A DNA stretch of 64,000 nt from positions 1,060,551-1,124,550 of the forward strand of contig NZ_LIYD01000005.1 of the NCBI RefSeq assembly GCF_001278115.1. Direction: 5' to 3'. Under the pieces are notes generated by a model. That model worked only from the letters and a program-made list of their open reading frames with translations, had not been told where the DNA came from and did no database searches. Shown here one piece after another: positions 8,874-18,198 of the stretch (position 1 is the first letter of the stretch; each line of letters opens with the position of its first letter). Source of the DNA: Flavobacterium akiainvivens. GTDB taxonomy: Bacteria > Bacteroidota > Bacteroidia > Flavobacteriales > Flavobacteriaceae. The position numbers were made by a program, and so were the translations under genes.

Positions 8874-9059
8874 TTACTTTTGTTTTTTTAGGTATTCCTC
8901 AACTTTTTCAGGGCTGTTACTACCTGAATTTTTAACAGCATCTATCAACTCTTGGCTGCTAACACCAAATTTTTCCGACCAATAGCGCACTTCATAATCT
9001 TCTGATGTATTAATACGGTCACGGTCAGGGCTTCCTGTATAGTTCTTGTTATCACTCAT
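8874..9059 (-). CDS. DUF3606 small protein
   Basis: A 61-residue hydrophilic protein matching the DUF3606 pattern: DRDRINTSEDYEVRYWSEKFGVS, followed by a short helix (SQELIDAVKNSGSN) and a Lys-rich tail. The family is common in soil and plant-associated bacteria, often near stress genes, and has no assigned function. The gene lies 47 bp upstream of the MFS exporter on the same strand. Confidence 0.75.
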   Translation of the reverse strand: MSDNKNYTGSPDRDRINTSEDYEVRYWSEKFGVSSQELIDAVKNSGSNSPEKVEEYLKKQK

Positions 9060-9252
9060 GATTAAAAATTTATTATCTAAAATTAATTAATAAGTCAGAC
9101 AAAAAATAACCTTTTAACGTCGCCTTATTACAATCTGTTAAGGCATTAAATTTTTAAGGAATGAATGTGAGTGCCAAAAGCAATTAATCCCCTTAATAAT
9201 TAATTACCAAACCTTTATCTTTTTATTACAATATTTTGGCATTTACATAAGG

Positions 9253-9260
9253 TAACTTTA
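9253..9260 (+). promoter_or_regulatory. Putative -7 element TAACTTTA
   Basis: The same TAACTTTA octamer found before ligD and the response regulator, here 63 bp before the ATG of the alcohol dehydrogenase gene, with TTTGGCA 14 bp upstream. The 264 bp between the DUF3606 and dehydrogenase genes are AT-rich and otherwise featureless. Confidence 0.35.
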
Positions 9261-9323
9261 TCAAAATGCTAATTCCCTATATATACTATAGCAACTACGC
9301 ATAAAATTTAAAAAACCAATTAT

Positions 9324-10493
9324 ATGAAAGCAGCAGTAATCCATGGGCCTGGAAGTATTAAATGTGATACCATCGACGACCCTAAAATCCAAAATCCGGA
9401 CGACATTATTTTAAAAGTTACCACGACGGCCATCTGCGGTTCAGACCTGCACATCTACTCCGGCGGTATCCCACAACCCCGCCCCATGGTATTGGGTCAT
9501 GAGTTTATGGGGATTATTGAGGAGGTAGGCAAAAATGTGACGCACCTAAAAGTGGGCGACCGTGTGGTCGTGCCCTTTCCCGTTGCCTGTGGTAGCTGCT
9601 TTTTCTGTAATCATGAGTTACCCGGCCATTGCGAGCACAGCAACCCCGAACATTACGGCCCGGAAGGCGGTCTGCTAACTGAAAAAGGCGGCGCGTTGTT
9701 TGGCTACACCGATTTATACGGTGGCTATGACGGCGGGCAGGCACAATATGTACGTGTACCCTATGCAAACTTTGGTCCGCGTGTGGTGCCGGATAACTTA
9801 ACCGATGAGCAGGCATTGTTCCTTACGGATATATTCCCTACCGGATATACCGGTATCGACTGGGGAGAGGTAAAGGGTGGCGAAACTGTAGCCATTTTTG
9901 GCTCCGGCCCCGTGGGTATCATGGCTGCTAAAAGTGCCTGGCTGCGTGGTGCCGCAAGGGTAATTGTCGTCGATACCGTGCAATACCGCCTCGATAAAGC
10001 TAAGGCCGCAGCGGGCTGTGATACTATTTTGTGGACTGATGGTCCTAAGGACGTAGTTGCACAGATACGCGATTTAACCCAGGGCCGCGGCGCCGATGTA
10101 TGTGTTGATGCTGTAGGTTTTGAGCCCGATCGTAATTTTATGGACAGGGCGAAGGCGGTACTTAATCTTGAAAAAGGGTCGGTCAAGGTACTTGAAGCCT
10201 GTATGAGTGCGGTGCGTCGCGGGGGGATTGTATCCGTTTTGGGTGTATATCCAACCACGTATGATAATTTCCCGGTAGGCCAGTTTTTTGATAAAGGTAT
10301 TATCCTTAAGGGAGGCCAGGCTCCCGCCCATAAACACATTGACAAGCTATTAGGTTATGTAACCGAGGGAAAGGTAGTGCTTGACGATATTATAACGCAC
10401 AGGCTGCCCCTTACCGAAATTTCGCATGCCTATGATATTTTCAATAAAAAAGAAGATGGGTGTGTAAAGGTGGTATTGGACCCGTGGGCATAA
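9324..10493 (+). CDS. Zinc-dependent alcohol dehydrogenase, formaldehyde dehydrogenase-like
   Basis: A 389-residue medium-chain dehydrogenase of the group that includes glutathione-independent formaldehyde dehydrogenase. The catalytic zinc site is C38 (ICGSDLH) with H59 and E60 (GHE). The structural zinc cysteines are C89, C92, C95 and C103. The NAD-binding Rossmann loop AIFGSGPVGIMAA begins at about residue 189. It probably oxidises an aldehyde or alcohol with NAD+, with the substrate unknown. It is followed 50 bp later by an SDR gene on the same strand, a likely operon that ends at the hairpin at 11346. Confidence 0.87.
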   Translation: MKAAVIHGPGSIKCDTIDDPKIQNPDDIILKVTTTAICGSDLHIYSGGIPQPRPMVLGHEFMGIIEEVGKNVTHLKVGDRVVVPFPVACGSCFFCNHELPGHCEHSNPEHYGPEGGLLTEKGGALFGYTDLYGGYDGGQAQYVRVPYANFGPRVVPDNLTDEQALFLTDIFPTGYTGIDWGEVKGGETVAIFGSGPVGIMAAKSAWLRGAARVIVVDTVQYRLDKAKAAAGCDTILWTDGPKDVVAQIRDLTQGRGADVCVDAVGFEPDRNFMDRAKAVLNLEKGSVKVLEACMSAVRRGGIVSVLGVYPTTYDNFPVGQFFDKGIILKGGQAPAHKHIDKLLGYVTEGKVVLDDIITHRLPLTEISHAYDIFNKKEDGCVKVVLDPWA

Positions 10494-10543
10494 ACGCCAC
10501 TATATTTAGAATAACAACTTAAAAACAATTTAAAAACATACTT

Positions 10544-11338
10544 ATGACAGACTATAAAAAATATGCATTGATTACCGGTGCCACGAGCGGTATAGGCCTG
10601 GAACTCGCCAAGCTTTTCGCACAGGATAACTATAACCTGGTTATCGTAGCCCGTGATCAATCTGAACTTGATGCAACTGCCAGCCAGCTTTCAACTTATG
10701 GTATTAAAGTGGTAACGCTTGCCAAAGACCTTTTTGTACGAGATGAAGCGTTTTCGATTTACGATGAAGTTAAAGCTCAAGGAATTGAAATTGATGTTTT
10801 GGTCAATAATGCCGGGCAGGGCGCCTACGGCCTGTTTCAGGACAACGATATTGAAAAGGAGCTTAAAATCATAGACCTTAATATCGCTTCAACCATTATC
10901 CTTACCAAAGCATTTTTAAAAGATATGGTTGCCCGTAACGGGGGTAAAATATTAAACTTGGCTTCTATTGCCGGCACTGTACCGGGCCCATGGCAAGCTG
11001 TATACCACGGCACCAAGGCATTTGTATTATCGTTTACAGAGGCGCTGCGCTCTGAGGTAAAAGATACCGAAATTACCGTAACCGCTTTGCTGCCGGGTGC
11101 TACCGATACTGATTTTTTTAATAAAGCCGGTATGACCGAAAGCAAAGCGGTTCAGGATAAGGCATCTTTATCCGACCCCGCCGATGTAGCCAAAGATGGC
11201 TATGAAGCCTTAATGGCCGGCAAGGACAAAGTGGTTTCAGGCTTTAAGAATAAAGTGCAGGTGGCATTGGGCAATGTAACCCCCGATACCATGCTCGCCG
11301 ACCAGATGAAAAGCCAGCAGGAGCCACTTAATAAATAA
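10544..11338 (+). CDS. Short-chain dehydrogenase/reductase
   Basis: A 264-residue classical SDR. The cofactor motif TGATSGIG is at residues 11-18 and NNAG at 88-91. The catalytic Ser-Tyr-Lys are S141, Y154 and K158 (YHGTK). The Arg in the first loop (VARD) suggests NADP(H). The C-terminal segment is longer than the core and resembles DltE-like SDRs. It lies directly downstream of the alcohol dehydrogenase gene and is closed by a strong terminator hairpin. The substrate cannot be predicted. Confidence 0.88.
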   Translation: MTDYKKYALITGATSGIGLELAKLFAQDNYNLVIVARDQSELDATASQLSTYGIKVVTLAKDLFVRDEAFSIYDEVKAQGIEIDVLVNNAGQGAYGLFQDNDIEKELKIIDLNIASTIILTKAFLKDMVARNGGKILNLASIAGTVPGPWQAVYHGTKAFVLSFTEALRSEVKDTEITVTALLPGATDTDFFNKAGMTESKAVQDKASLSDPADVAKDGYEALMAGKDKVVSGFKNKVQVALGNVTPDTMLADQMKSQQEPLNK

Positions 11339-11345
11339 TATCATT

Positions 11346-11378
11346 CAGGTTCAGGCAAAGAATGCCTGAACCTGTTTT
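11346..11378 (+). terminator. Rho-independent terminator after SDR gene
   Basis: A perfect 12-bp stem, CAGGTTCAGGCA (11346-11357) with TGCCTGAACCTG (11363-11374), has a 5-nt loop and is followed by TTTT. It lies just after the SDR stop and closes the dehydrogenase operon. Confidence 0.85.
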
Positions 11379-11407
11379 ATAATATGCCTTAATCCAATAC
11401 AGTGCAT

Positions 11408-11965
11408 ATGAAAAAACGCATCTATAACCAAACATCGCTTTTTGGGCCGTTATACGCCTTTTTAGTAGTGCTCTCGCCTCCGGAAGAAGTAAAGGCAGCC
11501 ATTGCAAAAATAAAACGCGACCTCAACAATATTGCCGGTATAACAGAACGCAACCTCCACTCCATTGCCCATATTACCCTGACAGACAAGTTGACCGATG
11601 AAGATGATTTTGCCGCCACAGTTGCACAACTGTTAGCCGGGCAAAAAGCATTTCCTGTTATAATAAACGGCTGGGGTGTTTTTGACCACGGGCATAGTGT
11701 AACTGTATATCTTAATGTGGAAAACCCTGCCCCAATTATACAACTTGCGGAATGTTTAAAGTCTGCTGCAAAGTCGCCCCACATAAGCCTCGCAAAAAAA
11801 ATACCGCACGAAACGTATACTGAGCTCCTTCCCTATCTGCAAAACCTGGATTTTTCAGCACAATGGCTGTGTACAGAAGTAAATGTGTTGCGAAAACTAA
11901 TGCCTGAAAAGCACCTTGGTTTTAGGGACTCATTTAAAATCGCTCTTAATAACGCTGAAAACTAA
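11408..11965 (+). CDS. 2'-5' RNA ligase superfamily (2H phosphoesterase) protein
   Basis: About 185 residues with the two H-x-(T/S)-h motifs of the 2H phosphoesterase/LigT superfamily: AHITL in the first half and PHISL in the second, each at the end of a beta strand. Such proteins act on 2'-5' or cyclic phosphodiester bonds in RNA or nucleotides, and the exact substrate is unknown. ATG 11408 is preferred over an in-frame GTG at 11402. It precedes the ankyrin-katE genes on the same strand, but 70-plus bp and a separate upstream terminator leave operon membership open. Confidence 0.78.
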   Translation: MKKRIYNQTSLFGPLYAFLVVLSPPEEVKAAIAKIKRDLNNIAGITERNLHSIAHITLTDKLTDEDDFAATVAQLLAGQKAFPVIINGWGVFDHGHSVTVYLNVENPAPIIQLAECLKSAAKSPHISLAKKIPHETYTELLPYLQNLDFSAQWLCTEVNVLRKLMPEKHLGFRDSFKIALNNAEN

Positions 11966-12038
11966 AGTTTTAGCAAAACCTTAAGTGTCTGCCGTTAAAG
12001 GTATTTGTAAATTCAGGATGCTAAAAAAACTAACTACT

Positions 12039-12521
12039 ATGGATGACATTACAAACGCACTTTTTGCTGCCTCAAGACAGGGCAATGTACCCGTGCTCAA
12101 AGAGATTTTCTCGCACCTGAAAGACCTTGATATAAAAGACGAGCGCGGCTTTACCCCGCTTATAATTGCCGCCTATAACAACCAGCCTGAAGCCGTAACA
12201 GCGCTGTTAGATGCCGGGGCTAACATAAATATGCCCGATAACAGCGGTAATACCGCCCTTATGGGAGCCTGTTTTAAAGGCTATGAAAATGTTGCCCAGG
12301 TACTTATTAACCGCAATGCAAACCTTAATGCCCAGCATGGTAATGGCGGAACAGCACTAATGTTTGCAGCCATGTTTGGACGAAACGAATTGGTTGACCT
12401 GCTAATAGAAAGTGGTGCCCACACTACACTTACCGACGCCCGGGGCATGACCGCCGCAGACCTTGCACAACAACAGGGAAATAGCGTAGCTGTAGCAAAG
12501 CTGCAACAGTTAACCGCATAA
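12039..12521 (+). CDS. Ankyrin repeat protein preceding catalase
   Basis: About 160 residues made of four ankyrin repeats, recognisable by the TPLIIAA, TALMGAC, TALMFAA and MTAADLA cores and the intervening DAGANIN-type turns. I chose ATG 12039 (MDDITNALF), where homology to the repeat cap begins. Starts at 12018 and a GTG at 11985 are possible. There is no export signal, so it is probably cytoplasmic. The gene ends 27 bp before katE. In Pseudomonas an ankyrin protein encoded beside katB is needed for full catalase activity, and this pairing suggests a similar helper role (inference). Confidence 0.8.
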   Translation: MDDITNALFAASRQGNVPVLKEIFSHLKDLDIKDERGFTPLIIAAYNNQPEAVTALLDAGANINMPDNSGNTALMGACFKGYENVAQVLINRNANLNAQHGNGGTALMFAAMFGRNELVDLLIESGAHTTLTDARGMTAADLAQQQGNSVAVAKLQQLTA

Positions 12522-12548
12522 AACACACTTTACAAAAACTGACTTACA

Positions 12549-14714
12549 ATGAAAAAAAACAACACACCTCCTAACGAAAATGCCAAGCTGCAGGACCTGG
12601 AAAAAAACAGGGAATACAGCGATGGGCAGTTTATTACTACCGACCACGGCGTTAAAATCAATAACGACCACAACTCACTAAAAGCCGGTGAGCGCGGCCC
12701 GTCTTTGCTCGAAGACTTTATAATGCGCGAAAAGATAACGCATTTTGACCACGAGCGCATTCCGGAACGCATTGTGCACGCACGCGGGTCAGGGGCGCAC
12801 GGCTACTTTGAGGCATTTGGCAATGTAAGTGAATATACCAAAGCAGGCTTTTTAAACGACACCACTACCCGCACGCCGGTATTTGTACGCTTTTCTACGG
12901 TGGCAGGCTTTAGGGGCTCGACCGATTTGGCACGCGATGTACGCGGCTTTGCCATTAAGTTCTACACACAGGAAGGTATTTTTGATATGGTGGGCAACAA
13001 CATCCCCGTATTTTTTATTCAGGATGCCATGAAGTTCCCCGACCTTATACACGCAGTAAAGCCTGAGCCGCATAACGAGATACCACAGGCAGCATCGGCA
13101 CACGATACCTTTTGGGACTTTATTTCCTTAATGCCTGAAAGCATGCACATGATTATGTGGGCCATGAGCGACCGTGCGATACCACGCTCTTACCGCATGA
13201 TGGAAGGCTTTGGCATCCATACCTTCCGTTTTATAAATGCCGAGGGTAAATCAACTTTTGTAAAATTCCACTTAAAACCAAAGCTGGGCACACATGCCGT
13301 GGTGTGGGATGAAGCCCTTAAAATTTCGGGCAACGACCCGGATTTTCACCGCCGAGACCTGTATGATAATATCGAGATGGGCAACTTCCCCGAATGGGAA
13401 TTTGGCGTGCAGTTAGTCCCCGAAGAAGATGAGCACAAGTTCAATTTTGATTTATTAGACCCTACCAAAATTATCCCTGAGGAAGTCGTGCCCGTAACCA
13501 TAATTGGTAAACTGGTACTAAACCGCAACCCCGATAACTTCTTTGCAGAGACAGAACAAGTGGCGTTTCACCCTGGGCATGTAGTACCGGGCATCGATTT
13601 TAGTAACGATCCGCTGCTACAGGGAAGGCTGTTTTCTTATACTGATACGCAATTATCAAGGCTTGGAAGCCCTAACTTTCATGAAATCCCCATCAACCGC
13701 ACTATTGCCCCAATGCACAACAACCAGCGCGACGGGCACATGAGGCAGGAAATTAATGTGGGCCGCGTGGCCTATAGCCCTAATACGCTAAACAATGGCT
13801 ATCCGGCGCAGGCCAAAGAAGCTGAGGGCGGATTTGTAAGCCACTATGAAAGGATTGAGGCACACAAAGTGCGCGAGCGCAGCGAAAGCTTTGCCGACCA
13901 CTTTAGCCAGGCTGCCCTGTTCTTTAACAGCCAGACTGAAACCGAGCAGAACCATATTATAAAGGCCCTGCGCTTTGAATTAAGCAAGGTAGAAACGGTG
14001 GCCATACGCGAACGTATGCTGGGCTTGCTTAGCCAGGTAGATGCAACACTGGCTAAAAAGGTAGCATCTGGCCTTGGTATTGCAGTGCCTAAACATCCTG
14101 AAAAGCCCATGAACCATGGCGTAGGCGCCGATGCCGACCCAAACAAACACGAACCTAAGCCAGTTGATAAAAGCTACCAGCCCAGCGATGCCCTGAGCAT
14201 GGTTAAAAACCCAACTACTACAGATAGTATCGAAACCCGGCAGGTTGCCTTTTTGTGTGGCGACGGCGTAAGCGAAAAATCACTGAACGCGCTTAAAAAA
14301 GCCCTGGAGGCAAAAGGTGCAGCGGCTAAGATTGTTGGCCCCCATGCAGGCAGCATTAAGAGCGATGCGGGTACGGAAATTAAGGTTGACTTTGCGTTTT
14401 TCTCATCGTCATCGGTATTGTTTGATGCGGTATATGTGCCGGCGTCTCAAAACAATGCAGTATTGGAAGAAAACGATAATGTAATTGAGTTTATTAACGA
14501 TGCCTACAGGCATTGCAAAGTAATAGGCTTTGATGCCGATTTAAACGGGCTTATAGAAAGGACCACCATTGGCAACAAACTGTCAGGAGGCAAAGATGAA
14601 AGCCTGCCCGGCATTATAATAAACAACGGTACTGCAAAAGCGTTTACCGATGATTTTACTACCCAGATGGGCAGGCACCGTATTTGGGAGCGTGAGCCTA
14701 AAATAACAGAATAA
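12549..14714 (+). CDS. katE: Large-subunit catalase HPII-type
   Basis: A 721-residue clade 2 catalase that dismutates hydrogen peroxide. Residues aligning with E. coli HPII are present at matching spacing: distal H77 and N150, the proximal heme ligand Y364 (RLFSYTDTQ), and H341, the partner of the unusual His-Tyr cross-link in HPII. After about residue 560 comes a DJ-1/PfpI-like domain (VAFLCGDGVSEKSL), the extra C-terminal domain of large catalases. It is probably co-transcribed with the ankyrin gene upstream and ends at a strong hairpin at 14723. Its presence beside LigD, YciE-like ferritin and DUF2252 fits a desiccation or oxidative stress island. Confidence 0.96.
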   Translation: MKKNNTPPNENAKLQDLEKNREYSDGQFITTDHGVKINNDHNSLKAGERGPSLLEDFIMREKITHFDHERIPERIVHARGSGAHGYFEAFGNVSEYTKAGFLNDTTTRTPVFVRFSTVAGFRGSTDLARDVRGFAIKFYTQEGIFDMVGNNIPVFFIQDAMKFPDLIHAVKPEPHNEIPQAASAHDTFWDFISLMPESMHMIMWAMSDRAIPRSYRMMEGFGIHTFRFINAEGKSTFVKFHLKPKLGTHAVVWDEALKISGNDPDFHRRDLYDNIEMGNFPEWEFGVQLVPEEDEHKFNFDLLDPTKIIPEEVVPVTIIGKLVLNRNPDNFFAETEQVAFHPGHVVPGIDFSNDPLLQGRLFSYTDTQLSRLGSPNFHEIPINRTIAPMHNNQRDGHMRQEINVGRVAYSPNTLNNGYPAQAKEAEGGFVSHYERIEAHKVRERSESFADHFSQAALFFNSQTETEQNHIIKALRFELSKVETVAIRERMLGLLSQVDATLAKKVASGLGIAVPKHPEKPMNHGVGADADPNKHEPKPVDKSYQPSDALSMVKNPTTTDSIETRQVAFLCGDGVSEKSLNALKKALEAKGAAAKIVGPHAGSIKSDAGTEIKVDFAFFSSSSVLFDAVYVPASQNNAVLEENDNVIEFINDAYRHCKVIGFDADLNGLIERTTIGNKLSGGKDESLPGIIINNGTAKAFTDDFTTQMGRHRIWEREPKITE

Positions 14715-14722
14715 TTTATAAC

Positions 14723-14752
14723 GAAAGGAAGGCCCATGCCTTCCTTTCTTAA
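14723..14752 (+). terminator. Terminator after katE
   Basis: An 11-bp perfect stem, GAAAGGAAGGC (14723-14733) with GCCTTCCTTTC (14738-14748), has a 4-nt loop directly after the katE stop. It is followed by TTAATC, a weak U tract. The next gene starts only 15 bp beyond, so read-through may occur. Confidence 0.65.
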
Positions 14753-14762
14753 TCAAAAAAAC

Positions 14763-15218
14763 ATGAAGGCAATTGATAAAATAATAATTGCAGGTATTGT
14801 GGGTACAAGCTTTATGACGCTGTACAGCTACCTGAGGTCTAAAAAAGAAGATGAAGAATATGTAGAGCCGGTTATGATAAACAAGCTGATTGATAACTCT
14901 GAAAACCTGCCCTCCATAAGCAACGAAGATGCCCATCCCGCCGGTTGGGGGTTGCATTATGCCACAGGCATTGGCTTTATGGCCGTGTACTGGCTAATCT
15001 GGAAAAAAGCCTTGGCACGCCCTACCAGGAATAAAATTCTCCTTTTAGGCATTTTAAGCGGTCTGGTAGGAATCGCGGTCTGGAAAATGCTTTTCTCGCA
15101 GCATGACAGGCCTCCGCATAATTACCGTTACGGTTATTACAGGCAGCTATTGATTGCACATATTGTGTTTACATTATTTAGCGTAACCACTTATAAGCTG
15201 CTGGATAAAGAAAATTAA
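14763..15218 (+). CDS. Conserved-type membrane protein
   Basis: About 151 residues, family not recognised. A hydrophobic helix at 6-21 (IIIAGIVGTSFMTLYSY) is followed by an acidic loop, then helices at about 61-78, 91-106 and 126-144, giving four membrane spans. A His/Tyr-rich loop (HDRPPHNYRYGYY) lies between the last two. I use ATG 14763 because upstream codons fall inside the katE terminator. The gene is convergent with the DUF72 gene (1 bp between stops). Confidence 0.6.
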   Translation: MKAIDKIIIAGIVGTSFMTLYSYLRSKKEDEEYVEPVMINKLIDNSENLPSISNEDAHPAGWGLHYATGIGFMAVYWLIWKKALARPTRNKILLLGILSGLVGIAVWKMLFSQHDRPPHNYRYGYYRQLLIAHIVFTLFSVTTYKLLDKEN

Positions 15219-15219
15219 A

Positions 15220-15948
15220 CTACCGGGTAACCAACTCATTCAGGCATTTTGCATTAAAGGACGCGTAACCTTTCTCATCGTTATCAAAATAAACAAATAC
15301 ATCTTTTTCATTTCCAGACCATTGCAGGCATCTTTCTGCCCAGAGGCTCAGGTCGGCTTCGCTGTAATTCCCCTGGTACTTGCCTTTCGGGCCGTGCAGG
15401 CGGATATAAACAAAATCGGCCGTAACTTCTATAGGCGAAATATGCCCTGCCAGCTGGTAAATGCAGAAGGCACAATTGTATTTTTGCAGTAACCGGTATG
15501 TTTCTTCCTGGTACCAGGTTCGGTTGCGGAATTCAAAAGTGTAGCAATACGCTTTCGGCAACAGCTTTAAAAAGTCCTCCAGCAATACGGTATCCGTTTT
15601 AAAGCCGGGTGGCAACTGGAATAAAACAGGGCCTAATTTTTCTTCCAGTGCCGAAACATTTTCCAGAAAATTGAAAAGCTCTTCCTGCGCATCGTGCAGC
15701 TTTTTAAAATGCGTAATGTACCTGTTGGCCTTTACAACATAAACAAAATCATCGGCAACGGCATTTTTCCAGTTGATGATGGTTTGTTTGGCAGGCACAC
15801 CATAAAAGGTACTGTTTATCTCTACCGTATTAAACGATTGGCGGTAAAGAGATAACAGCTGTGCCGGTTTCGTACCTTCAGGGTAAAACGTACCTATCCA
15901 GTGCTTATAGCTCCACCCTGATGTGCCTATGTAAATTTTTCCTGCCAT
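15220..15948 (-). CDS. DUF72 (YecE-like) protein
   Basis: A 242-residue protein of the DUF72/YecE family, a TIM-barrel fold of unknown activity. Typical signatures are IGTSGWSYKHWIGTFYP at the N-terminus, VEINSTFYG, FQLPPGFK, FEFRNRTW and YIRLHGP, then YFDNDEKGYA near the C-terminus. It is cytoplasmic, with no signal peptide. It sits 10 bp downstream of the 741-residue hydrolase-like gene on the same strand, which suggests one operon with that gene and the SDR gene before it. Confidence 0.85.
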   Translation of the reverse strand: MAGKIYIGTSGWSYKHWIGTFYPEGTKPAQLLSLYRQSFNTVEINSTFYGVPAKQTIINWKNAVADDFVYVVKANRYITHFKKLHDAQEELFNFLENVSALEEKLGPVLFQLPPGFKTDTVLLEDFLKLLPKAYCYTFEFRNRTWYQEETYRLLQKYNCAFCIYQLAGHISPIEVTADFVYIRLHGPKGKYQGNYSEADLSLWAERCLQWSGNEKDVFVYFDNDEKGYASFNAKCLNELVTR

Positions 15949-15958
15949 GGTAAATAAC

Positions 15959-18184
15959 TTATTTCCAATCGATTTTTATCTTACTGTCGCCATATACGGT
16001 ATATTCCCTGAAATCCTTTGTATTGTTTTTGGGGGCTATTTCTTCTTTTGAACGGTTTGTACCCGCATATAACATTGTCTTTGGCAAGAATTTTCCTTTT
16101 TCGAGGGGTATAATCACTATCCTGAACTGCAAGCGGCTATCCCCCCGGGTAAAGAAGGTTAAGGATTGCCCCTGTACCCTGAATGATGTTGCCGGATATT
16201 CGCTAAATACCATAAACCCACCTTTTTTCACCTTAAAATACTGCCGGGGCACTATGCCAAAAGCAATGCCTGCCCCATATACCTCCTGCCCCACCTGGCC
16301 TGATTTATTCCAGCCATCCTGAAGGTCTTCCAGTGCTATCCATAAATTAGGGTCAATTTCTCCTGTCTTTACATCTTTGCCTCCGGCTACAGCATCTTTA
16401 GGCAGCATAGGCGGATAATAGTAAGGCACCCTGTTGATGACATACTTGAGGCATTCGGCAACCAATAGTTTTACCGATGGCAAAAATTCATCCACGTCAT
16501 CTGCTTCTTTTAAAAATGTGTGCAATGCCGAGAAAACCTCCTGCTCTTCGTAAGCTGCGGTGTAAGGCGCGTCTTTTAATGGATATACAGCAAAAAAAGT
16601 GGGGTAATGCTTCGCATTGCCATAGTCGCATTCCCAAAGCTGTACATTTTGAAAGATTGCCGCAATACACAGGTAGCTCAGGTTTAGGAAGGTTTGGTCT
16701 TTTGTTTCTTTATAAACGCGTAAAAGCGCCCCGGCAGAGAACGCTGTATTATTAGCCTGGTAAAAGATATCAAAGCTTAAGCCATCTAATTTTTTAGCTG
16801 CCTTTATCGCTTCATTAAAATATTTCTTTTCGCCGGTAAGCTGCCATACCTGTAACATTAAATGCGCATAAGCCCCTGGCACGTCCTTTTCACCGCCCTG
16901 CCCTTCTGCTGTTTCCTGCTTGATAACCTGTAACGTGGCCATTTTGTAGAATACAGGCCAGTCATAATCAAAATGGTGTGCCACTTTAATTACATAATCT
17001 ATAGAATCCAGCACCAGCTTTTTAGCCAGGGCATTGCCGTTTAGGGCAAGCCTCGACAGGTTTAGCAACGGATGGTGAAGGTACCAGGCATCCATTACTT
17101 CAGGGTGCTTTTGCTCTTCGCTCCAGTCCAGGTTCTTTTCCAGGGCGGGCAACCAGCGTACTATTGTCCCTATCTCTTCGTCATAAAAATTTTCAAGGCC
17201 GTTGTGCAGTCTTTCAATCATAGGGTGATGGTCTTCGCCACTCCAGCTGTCATAATCGGTAAGCGGTAATAACACGGCAAGCTGCACCATACTTTCAGGT
17301 GGGGTTTTATAGTCGCTTATATAGGCGTTAAGATAAGTGCGCCCGTCTGCAAACTTCCAGCAGCCTTTATGCTCATCCAGGTCTTTAAGCCCTTTGTGCA
17401 AAATATCCGGCCAGTCGTGGTACACGGTTTCAGGTCTGGGTATCAACAGGTAAATAGCAGCGAGATGTTCAAGGAATTGCCGGGAGATTTGATAATTATC
17501 GCCCGGCATCTCATCACTGAGCAGTACAAAAGCATCTGATATTATATAGTCCTCCCCCTGCTTTAACGGCTTTTCAACATTGGTAACAGGCAGTTTAAAC
17601 CCCACTTCCGGCCAGACCCCGCCCACAAGGTCGCCTGCCGAGGTTTCGGTAGCTTCACAGAATTTATTTAAGGCAGTAAGGTTCTGGAAATAGAATACAG
17701 AGCCTGCCTCAGGCCTTTCCAGGGTAAAAAATAAAGTACCTGAACGTGTGCCTACCTGGCTGGCATGCACGGTACCTTTTGTATTTTGTGTTTTACCGCT
17801 GCCCTTATATAGAGGCATGATATCCCTCGGCCAATAGGGTATGATAAGGTCAAATGCAGGTATTATAGTTGTGGTATACCTAAAAACTGCTTCTGCTGTT
17901 TCAGGAAATCCAAGGTTAACCTTTATGTTGCCTGTATTTCCTGATAGCATTATAGTTGCTCCATCAGCATTCTCCATTACGCTTTCTACAATGAGGGTAT
18001 CATTAGCCGCAAAGGCTGCCCTGAAGGCAATCCGTGCGCCATTACTCCATTCTACCGCAAACCAGAGGCAGAAATCGGCTGCTATAGCTTTCAGCTTATA
18101 CCCTTTAATTTCCTTTTTGAACAAAAGGGTGCCGTTTTCCAGTTTATCCTGCGCTGTGGCAGTCCATGCAGAAATAGGGTTCAT
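15959..18184 (-). CDS. Large soluble protein, possible six-hairpin glycosidase fold
   Basis: A 741-residue protein with no signal peptide or membrane helix. The N-terminal 230 residues look beta-rich. The middle, at about 260-600, is helical with Trp/Asp/His-rich motifs (YHDWPDILHKGLKDLDEHKGC, DAWYLHHPLLN) reminiscent of six-hairpin (alpha/alpha)6 glycosidases. A beta-rich C-terminal region ends in RVQGQSLTFFTRGDSR. The family assignment is from overall feel rather than a catalytic motif, so function remains open. It lies between the SDR gene (14 bp upstream) and DUF72 (10 bp downstream) on the same strand. Confidence 0.55.
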   Translation of the reverse strand: MNPISAWTATAQDKLENGTLLFKKEIKGYKLKAIAADFCLWFAVEWSNGARIAFRAAFAANDTLIVESVMENADGATIMLSGNTGNIKVNLGFPETAEAVFRYTTTIIPAFDLIIPYWPRDIMPLYKGSGKTQNTKGTVHASQVGTRSGTLFFTLERPEAGSVFYFQNLTALNKFCEATETSAGDLVGGVWPEVGFKLPVTNVEKPLKQGEDYIISDAFVLLSDEMPGDNYQISRQFLEHLAAIYLLIPRPETVYHDWPDILHKGLKDLDEHKGCWKFADGRTYLNAYISDYKTPPESMVQLAVLLPLTDYDSWSGEDHHPMIERLHNGLENFYDEEIGTIVRWLPALEKNLDWSEEQKHPEVMDAWYLHHPLLNLSRLALNGNALAKKLVLDSIDYVIKVAHHFDYDWPVFYKMATLQVIKQETAEGQGGEKDVPGAYAHLMLQVWQLTGEKKYFNEAIKAAKKLDGLSFDIFYQANNTAFSAGALLRVYKETKDQTFLNLSYLCIAAIFQNVQLWECDYGNAKHYPTFFAVYPLKDAPYTAAYEEQEVFSALHTFLKEADDVDEFLPSVKLLVAECLKYVINRVPYYYPPMLPKDAVAGGKDVKTGEIDPNLWIALEDLQDGWNKSGQVGQEVYGAGIAFGIVPRQYFKVKKGGFMVFSEYPATSFRVQGQSLTFFTRGDSRLQFRIVIIPLEKGKFLPKTMLYAGTNRSKEEIAPKNNTKDFREYTVYGDSKIKIDWK

Positions 18185-18198
18185 GCTGCCTAGGTTAG

